From Blastocatellia bacterium (GTDB taxonomy: Bacteria; Acidobacteriota; Blastocatellia; UBA7656; JADIYM01): a DNA stretch of 54,361 bases. The notes beneath the pieces were generated by a model. That model was given only the letters and a program-made list of their open reading frames with translations. It made no database searches and had not been told where the DNA came from. The position numbers and the translations under genes are program-made. Each line of letters starts with the position of its first letter. The first letter of the stretch is position 1. The DNA lies in assembly GCA_021463145.1 (NCBI GenBank), contig JAJTWZ010000027.1, forward strand, positions 1 to 54,361, read 5' to 3'. This document shows positions 25,864 through 32,366 of the stretch, piece after piece.

Positions 25864-26604
25864 TCAGCGCGGCCGTTGGTGCCTGGGCGGAGACGCCCCG
25901 GCGGAACGCCAGGCCAGCCGGCTGCGCCAGCATCTGCCGAGCGTCCGTGCATATGATGGACTGAAGGCAATGGCACGTGCTTTCGATACGCCGGCGTCGC
26001 GCGGATGGTAGTGAAACGGCACTTCGACGACCCGGTGGCCCCCCGCCAATGCCATCGCGACGATCTCGGGCAGGACGTCGAAATGGTCACCTCTCGGGGC
26101 GAGCGACTGAACTACAAGACGGTTGTACAAGCGGAAGCCGCTGGACATGTCGAGGATGTCGATCCAAAGAAAGCCCCTGAACAGAGCATTCAGAAATCGG
26201 CTGAGCACGCGCCTGCTCAGAGGCATGTCGGCAGCGCCGCCAGCGACGTACCTCGACGCGATGACGATCGCGGCACGATCGCGCTCGGCCAGCAGGTCGA
26301 GCATGAACGACGGGCGATGCGACATGTCGGCGTCGAGCGTGAGTATCGAGTCGCCGCGACAGGCCGCGAGACCCTGTCGCAGGGCGTTAGCGTATCCAGC
26401 ACGCTCTTGTTGAATTACGGCCGCGCCCTGCCGCCGAGCCGTTGCGGCCGTCCCGTCCGGAGACGCTGCGTCAACCACGAGTATCTCGAATGAGATGCCG
26501 GCGTCACCGAGCACCTGCCTGATGTCTGGAAGGAGAACAGCGAGGTTCTCCGACTCGTTTCGAGCGAGAATGAGGACGGATACCGACGGACAGATGTCGG
26601 TCAT
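25864..26604 (-). CDS. Family 2 glycosyltransferase, polyprenyl-phosphate type
   Basis: The 246-residue protein has the GT-A nucleotide-sugar fold: VSVLILARNESENLAVLLPDI, FEILVVDAASPDGTAATA, RAGYANALRQGLAACRGDSILTLDADMSHRP (with the metal-binding DAD), and FRLYNRLVVQSL. The order matches dolichyl/undecaprenyl-phosphate mannose or glucose synthases, which load a sugar onto a lipid carrier. It lacks added membrane helices. Its start overlaps the stop of the upstream membrane protein gene in ATGA, so the two are translationally coupled and probably work together. Confidence 0.88.
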   Translation of the reverse strand: MTDICPSVSVLILARNESENLAVLLPDIRQVLGDAGISFEILVVDAASPDGTAATARRQGAAVIQQERAGYANALRQGLAACRGDSILTLDADMSHRPSFMLDLLAERDRAAIVIASRYVAGGAADMPLSRRVLSRFLNALFRGFLWIDILDMSSGFRLYNRLVVQSLAPRGDHFDVLPEIVAMALAGGHRVVEVPFHYHPRDAGVSKARAIAFSPSYARTLGRCWRSRLAWRSAGASPPRHQRPR

Positions 26605-28367
26605 CGCGGTGTTTCACGAACGAATAGCGAAATCTGCTCGAGCCCAATGACACATGTGGAGCCAGGCGGATCGATTCTCAACTGGTCTACGGTTCCATAG
26701 ATCCAGACGATTCGCTCCTGGACCTCGGACGTGCGCTGGATCGGTACTGCCGTGTGGCGCCGGCCCTCGGCAAAGCCCGAATTCGAGGAATCCGCCCAAT
26801 ATAGCTGGATCTCTGGCGCCGCGTCAGATGCATTCGACACAGTAAATCGCAGCCGGACGCCGCAGAGGAAGACCGGCTCGGGCAAGGCAAATACCACGAA
26901 AGGATCGTCTCCTGTCGCGCGATACAGTTCGCCGTCCGGTTCCAGGTGGTGAGTTCCCAGCCTGGTCAGCGAGCCATCGACCTCGCGACACGGTGGCCTG
27001 TCGGGAAGCGCCCCAGGGTTCGAGAATGGTCCCCAACGAGCGTCGCGGAGCATCTCGAGCCGCGCCGCGAGCAATTCCGGCGCCGGATAGATTCGGTCCG
27101 CGAATCGGGCCGCAACGGCATCTGCGGGAACGCCGGACTCGATCGCGTCGACGAACGCGTCCGCGCGCTCCGCGCGGTCAGCACCGTAGTCGACGCCAGC
27201 CAGTACGTTCGTGACGAGAGCGGCGGTCAGCACTGTAAGGAGGCCCGCGCGCGCGGCCCGTCCTGCGAGTCCACGCGCGTAAAGCGAGAAGCCGAGGTAG
27301 CAGAGACACAGCATCGTCGAGGTGAACAGAGCGTAGCGGTTCGAGAAGCCCTGTCCGGGGCCAAGAGCGCCGCGGCCGAATCCCACGGCCGCAACCACGG
27401 CGAGGTAAGCGCCGATGCCCGCGCAGAGGAGCGATGAGGACGGAAGCTCGTTCGAATCCTGCCGCACAGCGCGCACGGCGAGACCGGCCGTCGTGGCGAC
27501 TGCGGCGATCGTGCCGATGGTCGAATATCTCCAGAACATCTGGCCAGCGGGACCGATCGACGTGCTGAGCATCTCGCAAGACGTGCGCAGCATATCGAAA
27601 AGGGTCCCGCGATGCGTCATCGTCGCGCCAGCGGGAAGTACTGCGATGGATCCCAGCGCCGCAACGATTGCAATGGCACAACCGGTGATAAGGATAGCTC
27701 CGCAGTATCGTCTTCTCGAATCTTCCGAACGAATCGACTGGAATCCTGTCGCCGCCGCCCAGACCAGAAGGCACGGCAGCATTGCCAGGCCAATCGCGCC
27801 AAACAATGGGAGTCCCACCAGGCACGCGGCAATCACGGTTGCACGGCACAGCCCGAGGGTCGTCCTTCCCATTCCGAGAATGACGATGGCGAGGCCGAGT
27901 ATTGCAACCGCAACATAGAAGAACTGGGTGGCGAAGATGAGGTTCTCGAAAAGGCCCCAGTTCAGCAGAGCGAGCGGGTATACGGCATCGGTGAAGGCTG
28001 GCCTGCCCCTCGAGCGCCAAGTCGTCGCAATGAGTCCCCAGACTCCAATGCACAACAGCGTCGCCGAGACGAACATCATCGCCCGAAGGTCGCCAGCAAT
28101 TCTCCACGCGAGGATGATCGCAAGGCGGACAACAGGAATCGAATGCTCGTTGTGCGGTGTCCAGAGCCAGGGCAGGCTCAATGGTTCATGGCCCGTCATC
28201 GCCGGGACGAATTCCCAGTCATCCCAGAAGGGCACATTCCTGCCGAAATACCACACGTAGAAGTAGAGCGCCGCCGACATGACCGCAAAGACGCCGATGA
28301 CGAAGAGGCGTTCGGCGCCACCGCCGCGAGTCGTCGGCCTTTCTGATTCTTCAGCAATCTCGCGCAT
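26601..28367 (-). CDS. Polytopic membrane protein, putative GT-C-like glycosyltransferase
   Basis: The 588 residues include about ten hydrophobic segments from residue 20 to 400, then a soluble beta-rich C-terminal domain of about 170 residues. The first external loop, NVPFWDDWEFVPAMTGHEPLSLPWLWTPHNEHSI, has the acidic pair DD that GT-C enzymes carry after their first helix, and HNEHSIP recurs in related membrane proteins. Coupling to a polyprenyl-phosphate sugar transferase fits a model in which this protein uses the lipid-linked sugar outside the membrane. That role is inferred. The C-terminal domain (FVVFALPEPVFLCGVRLRFTV) resembles a carbohydrate-binding sandwich. Confidence 0.65.
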   Translation of the reverse strand: MREIAEESERPTTRGGGAERLFVIGVFAVMSAALYFYVWYFGRNVPFWDDWEFVPAMTGHEPLSLPWLWTPHNEHSIPVVRLAIILAWRIAGDLRAMMFVSATLLCIGVWGLIATTWRSRGRPAFTDAVYPLALLNWGLFENLIFATQFFYVAVAILGLAIVILGMGRTTLGLCRATVIAACLVGLPLFGAIGLAMLPCLLVWAAATGFQSIRSEDSRRRYCGAILITGCAIAIVAALGSIAVLPAGATMTHRGTLFDMLRTSCEMLSTSIGPAGQMFWRYSTIGTIAAVATTAGLAVRAVRQDSNELPSSSLLCAGIGAYLAVVAAVGFGRGALGPGQGFSNRYALFTSTMLCLCYLGFSLYARGLAGRAARAGLLTVLTAALVTNVLAGVDYGADRAERADAFVDAIESGVPADAVAARFADRIYPAPELLAARLEMLRDARWGPFSNPGALPDRPPCREVDGSLTRLGTHHLEPDGELYRATGDDPFVVFALPEPVFLCGVRLRFTVSNASDAAPEIQLYWADSSNSGFAEGRRHTAVPIQRTSEVQERIVWIYGTVDQLRIDPPGSTCVIGLEQISLFVRETPR

Positions 28368-28433
28368 GGGGATCCGCTACTCTCGGCCTTCGCAAAGGGA
28401 CCGTCAAGAGCCGTGTAAATTCTGCGAGGCGAG

Positions 28434-29477
28434 ATGCGAGACATCGAGCTATCGGCCGTTTGGGCCGGCATGAACAAATCGACACGAACTCCCGAACTTG
28501 TTTTTCCGGATCTGGCATACGAATCACTCGCAGTCCGGCTGGGCCGTCAGCTTCGTCACTCGGCCGCGGAGCTTCGCTCCGATCCGGTCGCGTACCTGAG
28601 ATCGCTCGTAGAGGGTGATACCGTCGACCGGCAGCGGCGGAGGATTCTCTGGGCCATTCGCCTGGGACTTCCGACGGCTACCGCCGGAGGTTTTGTTCTG
28701 GGCATCCTCCTCCATTTGTCCCTTTTCGGACGCCCGGTCGTAGACGCGGCAGGCCCGGCTGAGGACGAACCGCTGCGGGTTGCAGCGTTCGTGACGGCAG
28801 AAGCCCAGCCCGCGCCTGAATCCTCGACGTCTCGGCCGGGTGGAGGCGGCGGAGGCGGCCGCAATTCACATCCAGTCTCGAAGGGAGTGATTCCACCGTC
28901 GTCCCTCGTCGCTCCAATCGTTCCCGCTACGACGAAGCCAATCCCGCCGCCGCCAGATCCGCTTCCCATGCCGCCGCCGCTGCTTGCGCCGCCGGTTCCT
29001 GTCGACCCCGGCATCTTCGGCGACCCGCTCAGCTCGTCGACCGAGCCTTCCGATGGTCCGGGAGAGGATGGTGGCGCCGGAAACGGCGAGAATGGCGGTT
29101 GGGGTAATGGAGACGGGCCAGGCAAGGTCGATGGCACACACGGCGGTCCAGGCGGGCCGTCGCGCGATCCATCCGGAGCCGCGCGTCGCAACCAGTCGAC
29201 TGCGGTGGCCGTGAGGGCTCGCATTCTCAACACGCCGCATCCGTCCTACACGGAGGAAGCGCGCACGAATCGAACCGAGGGCACGGTGCGCGTGCAGGTC
29301 ACGCTGGGCGCTGACGGTCGCGTGCGCAACGCGCGTGTAGTCGCGGGTCTTCCTCACGGACTGAACGAATGCGCGCTGAAGGCGGTGAACTCGATCCGGT
29401 TCGAGCCGGCTCGGGACTCGGGCGGGCGTTCGGTCGACTCGACGATGACGGTATTCGTACAGTTTGCAATCCGGTAG
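28434..29477 (+). CDS. Energy transducer TonB
   Basis: The 347-residue protein has a cytoplasmic N-terminus of about 65 residues and one membrane helix (LGLPTATAGGFVLGILLHLSLF). A long periplasmic linker follows, with a Gly run, PPPPDPLPMPPPLLAPPVPV and a Gly/Asn-rich part. The TonB C-terminal domain is HPSYTEEARTNRTEGTVRVQVTLG, then VRNARVVAGLPHGLNECALKAV and FEPARDSGG. TonB transmits proton-motive force to outer-membrane receptors. The linker pattern GGGGGGGRN...PVSKGVIPP is of a kind I associate with Acidobacteriota TonB proteins. No exbB/exbD are adjacent. ATG 28434 follows GAGG; M13 (28470) is an alternative. Confidence 0.85.
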   Translation: MRDIELSAVWAGMNKSTRTPELVFPDLAYESLAVRLGRQLRHSAAELRSDPVAYLRSLVEGDTVDRQRRRILWAIRLGLPTATAGGFVLGILLHLSLFGRPVVDAAGPAEDEPLRVAAFVTAEAQPAPESSTSRPGGGGGGGRNSHPVSKGVIPPSSLVAPIVPATTKPIPPPPDPLPMPPPLLAPPVPVDPGIFGDPLSSSTEPSDGPGEDGGAGNGENGGWGNGDGPGKVDGTHGGPGGPSRDPSGAARRNQSTAVAVRARILNTPHPSYTEEARTNRTEGTVRVQVTLGADGRVRNARVVAGLPHGLNECALKAVNSIRFEPARDSGGRSVDSTMTVFVQFAIR

Positions 29478-29482
29478 ACGGG

Positions 29483-29508
29483 GGGCAGGGTTCTCGGGAA
29501 TCCTGTCC
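29483..29508. terminator. Possible hairpin between convergent genes
   Basis: GGGCAGG (29483-29489) pairs with CCTGTCC (29502-29508), including one wobble, with a further three pairs inside. It fills the 36-base gap between tonB (+) and the CDF exporter (-). No T tract is visible. Confidence 0.3.
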
Positions 29509-29513
29509 GCGCC

Positions 29514-30428
29514 TCAATGCGCGATGAGCAAGCGACAACTGCAGGGATAGTCAGGGTGCCCGTTCTCCAGCTGCAGCGTGGCGTGCTCGATTCCGAACCG
29601 TTCGTGCAGTTCGCGCGCCGCTTCCGAGATCAGCGCGTCGTCGCAATGCGTCCCCGCGACTACGAGGTGCGCAGTCAGCGCAGCTTCGGTCGTGCTCATA
29701 CCCCACACGTGCAGGTCGTGTACATCGACGACGGCCGGCAGACTCTCGAGGTATTTTTCGACCTCGAGGGCGTCGATGCCGCGAGGAACGGCGTCGAGTG
29801 CCAGGTCTACCGAGTGCCGCAGCAGGCCCCACGTTCCAGCGACGATCACGGCGCAAACGATGAGACTGACGACAGGGTCCAGCCACAACCAGCCGGTCGC
29901 GAGCATCGCGACAGCCGCGATCACTACTCCGAGTGAAACGGCGGCGTCGGCAACCATGTGAAGGTAGGCCCCACGTACGTTCAGATCTCCCTTTCGTCCC
30001 GATGCGAAGAGCATTGCCGTGCCGGCGTTGATAACGATACCGATCGCCGCAACCCAGATAACGGACACGCTTGCGACTGGAGCGGGAGTCTGCAGCCGAG
30101 CGAACGCCTCCCAGGCAATCGCGCCTACGCTGACCAGGAGCACGACGGCGTTTATCACCGCGGCAAGAATCGATGACCGTCGAAAGCCGTAGGTGCGGCG
30201 CGGCGTCGGGGACCGTCTCGCAAGTGCTGCCGCGCCCCAGGCGAGTGCAAGCCCGAGAACGTCGCTGAGGTTGTGGCCCGCATCGGCGACGAGGGCGAGC
30301 GAATTCGCCAGGTGTCCAGCCACGAACTCGACGGCGACGAATGCCAGATTGAGGACGAGACCGATGGCGAACGCCCGGCCGAATGACACCGGAGCGTGGC
30401 TGTGTCCGTGATGATCGGCGTGGCCCAT
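29514..30428 (-). CDS. Cation diffusion facilitator (CzcD-type metal exporter)
   Basis: The 304-residue protein begins with a His-rich metal-binding segment (MGHADHHGHSHAP). It has six membrane helices with the CDF sites HLANSLALVADAGHNLSDVLGLALAWGA (helix 2, HxxxD) and GAYLHMVADAAVSLGVVIAA (helix 5, HxxxD). The cytoplasmic C-terminal domain contains VVDVHDLHVWGMSTTEAALTAHLVV. The HD-HD tetrahedral site predicts Zn(II)/proton exchange, and the HDLHVW motif is typical of the Zn-CDF subgroup. Its C-terminus has CSC. It is divergent from the methyltransferase gene. Confidence 0.93.
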   Translation of the reverse strand: MGHADHHGHSHAPVSFGRAFAIGLVLNLAFVAVEFVAGHLANSLALVADAGHNLSDVLGLALAWGAAALARRSPTPRRTYGFRRSSILAAVINAVVLLVSVGAIAWEAFARLQTPAPVASVSVIWVAAIGIVINAGTAMLFASGRKGDLNVRGAYLHMVADAAVSLGVVIAAVAMLATGWLWLDPVVSLIVCAVIVAGTWGLLRHSVDLALDAVPRGIDALEVEKYLESLPAVVDVHDLHVWGMSTTEAALTAHLVVAGTHCDDALISEAARELHERFGIEHATLQLENGHPDYPCSCRLLIAH

Positions 30429-30541
30429 AGCTTCGGGACATCCTACGACACTTCGCCCGAAGTACGCCCGGGCATCGGCGAGTAAAGAACGAAACTGTTG
30501 TGTCGCTTGAGTTTACGACGGGCGCGGCATAGGCTGGCGGC

Positions 30542-31618
30542 GTGAGTGACGAACTTGATCCTTCGACGGCGGCCGGAGCGGCCGGGCAAACCGATATCGA
30601 GGTCCGATTGCGTCGCGCCATCGAGGCCCGGGCATCGTACGTCGACTCACGTCACGAGACGGCGTTCCGCTTGCTCAACGGATTCAGGGAGGGTGTCCCT
30701 GGACTGGTAATCGACGTGTTCGGCAGTACGGCCGTCGTTCACGAGCACGACGCGCCGGTTCGCTGCCAAAATCCTGCGGGGTCGCGGGTAGGGACGGCTT
30801 GCGAGGTGCTCCTCGAGTCGATTCCGTTTCTTCGCAGCATCGTTCTGAAACCGCGATGGGAATCCGACGCGGTGCGCCGTCGAGGCCGATTCGTCTATGG
30901 AGACGAGGCCGACAGGCGCATTCGCGAGCACGGCGTCGCTTACGCAGTTGACCTCTTTTTGAACCAGGATGCGAGTTTCTACCTCGACACGCGGAATCTG
31001 CGAAGGTGGGTGATCGATAACGCCGGAGGTTGCCGCGCGCTCAACGCTTTCGCCTACACCGGCAGTCTCGGAGTCGCGGCGATGGCGGGGGGAGCACTTT
31101 CCGTGGTGCACGTCGACCTGAATCGGACTTTCCTTAACCTGGCGAAGACGTCGTACACGCTCAATGGCTTTCCGATCCGGCAGAAGGAATTCGTATCGGG
31201 CGATTTCTTTTCGCGAGTGACGGGCCTCAAGCGATCGGGCGCGTTGTTCGACATCGTCTTCGTGGATCCACCGTTCTTCTCGCAGACGCGGTTCGGGAAG
31301 GTTGACCTCGTGACCGGCGCGCACCGCATCATCAACAAGGTGCGTCCGCTCGTGGCGGACGGAGGACGGCTCGTGGCCATCAACAACGCGCTGTTCGTGA
31401 GCGGCGCCGAATACGTCGCGCTGCTCGAGTCACTCTGCGCCGACGGGTACATGGAAATTGAGCGATTCGTAGACGTTCCTGAAGACGCTCTCGGTTTTGG
31501 ACATACGCAAGCAGGGGAAGGGATCGTGCCGTCCTCGCCCTTCAATGGCCCCACGAAGATCGCCATCCTCGCCGTCCGGCGCAAGGACGGAAGGGGGTCC
31601 CCTCAGAAAACGGAATAA
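30542..31618 (+). CDS. RlmI-like SAM methyltransferase, C-terminus altered by a transposon
   Basis: Translation starts at GTG 30542. The 358-residue product fits the class I SAM methyltransferases related to the 23S rRNA m5C enzymes RlmI/RlmK. It has [34 protein letters not shown] near the N-terminus, [10 protein letters not shown], the SAM loop [32 protein letters not shown] and the catalytic-type [13 protein letters not shown] Tn3-family element inserted at codon 351. The last residues GSPQKTE are read from the left terminal repeat, and the stop TAA (31616-31618) comes from a small palindrome inside it. Joining 31593 to 36543 restores an ending ...KDGRKQ-stop (TAG 36550-36552). The catalytic core is intact. 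Confidence 0.85.
   Translation: MSDELDPSTAAGAAGQTDIEVRLRRAIEARASYVDSRHETAFRLLNGFREGVPGLVIDVFGSTAVVHEHDAPVRCQNPAGSRVGTACEVLLESIPFLRSIVLKPRWESDAVRRRGRFVYGDEADRRIREHGVAYAVDLFLNQDASFYLDTRNLRRWVIDNAGGCRALNAFAYTGSLGVAAMAGGALSVVHVDLNRTFLNLAKTSYTLNGFPIRQKEFVSGDFFSRVTGLKRSGALFDIVFVDPPFFSQTRFGKVDLVTGAHRIINKVRPLVADGGRLVAINNALFVSGAEYVALLESLCADGYMEIERFVDVPEDALGFGHTQAGEGIVPSSPFNGPTKIAILAVRRKDGRGSPQKTE
31589..31593. repeat. Left target-site duplication GGAAG
   Basis: GGAAG immediately precedes the left terminal inverted repeat and is repeated immediately after the right one (36538-36542). Five base pairs is the duplication length characteristic of Tn3-family transposition. Confidence 0.92.
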
Positions 31619-31657
31619 TGCCGAGCTCGGCATTAACGGACAAAATCGTACGCTCAG
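31594..31657 (+). repeat. Left terminal inverted repeat, interrupted
   Basis: This is the 38-bp Tn3-type repeat (GGGGTCCCCTCAGAAAACGG... ending ATCGTACGCTCAG), split after base 21 by 26 extra bases. Removing 31615-31640 restores a 38-bp repeat. The ancestral transposase stop TGA lay inside it (complement of 31603-31605). Confidence 0.9.
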
Positions 31658-32000
31658 GAGCTCTGAACGGCCGTAGGGGCCGGAATCGACCCTTGGCGGC
31701 CTTCCGGCCCCGTTTCCAGACATAGTCGCCCGTCAGGTTGATGTGCCCCCAGCCTGGCGGCGAGAGGTACGGGAGCAGCTCTTCGTCGATCTCATGGCCG
31801 CTCGCCGCGAGTGCCGCGACAGTGCGCTCGAGATAGACGGTGTTCCAAAGTGCGAAGGCGGCAGTGAGGAGGGTCAGCCCGCTCGCTCGAAACCGCTGCT
31901 GTTCGTAGCTGTCATCGCGAATCTCTCCGAGACGATTGATGAACAGCGCTCGGGCGAGGGCGTTGCGCGCCTCGCCCTTGTTGAGACCGGCGTTCACTTG
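31603..32000 (-). pseudogene. tnpA: Tn3-family transposase TnpA, C-terminal remnant
   Basis: On the minus strand [79 protein letters not shown] and [10 protein letters not shown] match, in order, the last ~120 residues of Tn3-family transposases, which are normally close to 1000 residues. Homology stops at about 32000 and a stop codon follows upstream at 32040-32042, so the catalytic DDE core is gone. The original C-terminus read ERTILSVF-stop inside the left repeat; the 26-base insertion there shifted the frame, so the open frame now runs on to 31542. Confidence 0.9.
31609..31640. repeat. 20-bp palindromic insertion flanked by 6-bp duplication
   Basis: AACGGA at 31609-31614 and again at 31635-31640 flank ATAATGCCGAGCTCGGCATT (31615-31634), whose inner 18 bases AATGCCGAGCTCGGCATT are a perfect palindrome. 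The layout is that of a tiny inserted element, or of the joined ends of an excised insertion sequence, with a 6-bp target duplication. Confidence 0.85.
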
Positions 32001-32366
32001 ACTCCGGAAGCGCGAAGAGACTCGAACGCTCGGCAGCGCTTAGGACACCGCGTCGGGGCACCGTCAGGCTCTCCGGAGTGACATCGCAGGGAACTTCGTC
32101 ATCGGCGAATCATCGCTACAGACGCGCCGCTCGTCGAGTCGCGGTGGTGATGCCGCCATCGGGAGGCCCAGCAGCAAGCTCCCCCGCGAGATTGTTCTTG
32201 ACAAACCACTGAGTCTACCCAGGATATCCTGAGTACGCACCGAAACGGAAGAACGGTCTTGGAGGTTGATATGCCGGATGCTCGAAGATTGATCGCAATC
32301 TTGTCTTTATGCGAGACGTAGAGCGAGGATTCGCGGGGTGACAAGGGCAGCGCGGAGGGGCGACTT
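32001..32366 (+). other. Gene-free stretch upstream of the passenger genes
   Basis: These 366 bases lie between the transposase break and the passenger CDS and show no convincing gene. They contain a candidate promoter (32198-32227) and a 10-bp palindrome AGGATATCCT (32221-32230). This is where the transposase was replaced by, or fused to, cargo DNA. Confidence 0.5.
32198..32227 (+). promoter_or_regulatory. Candidate sigma-70-type promoter for the passenger operon
   Basis: TTGACA at 32198-32203 is a perfect -35 box. After 17-18 bases comes AGGATAT (32221-32227), a partial -10 match. The site is about 140 bases upstream of the CTG start of the large passenger gene. No other good promoter is seen in the gap. 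Confidence 0.35.

Noticed and set aside
31542-31618. Overlap of the transposase frame with the methyltransferase gene as a real gene overlap
   Set aside because: The overlap comes from the 26-base insertion that shifts the transposase frame past its original stop in the terminal repeat; the extra residues are not transposase.
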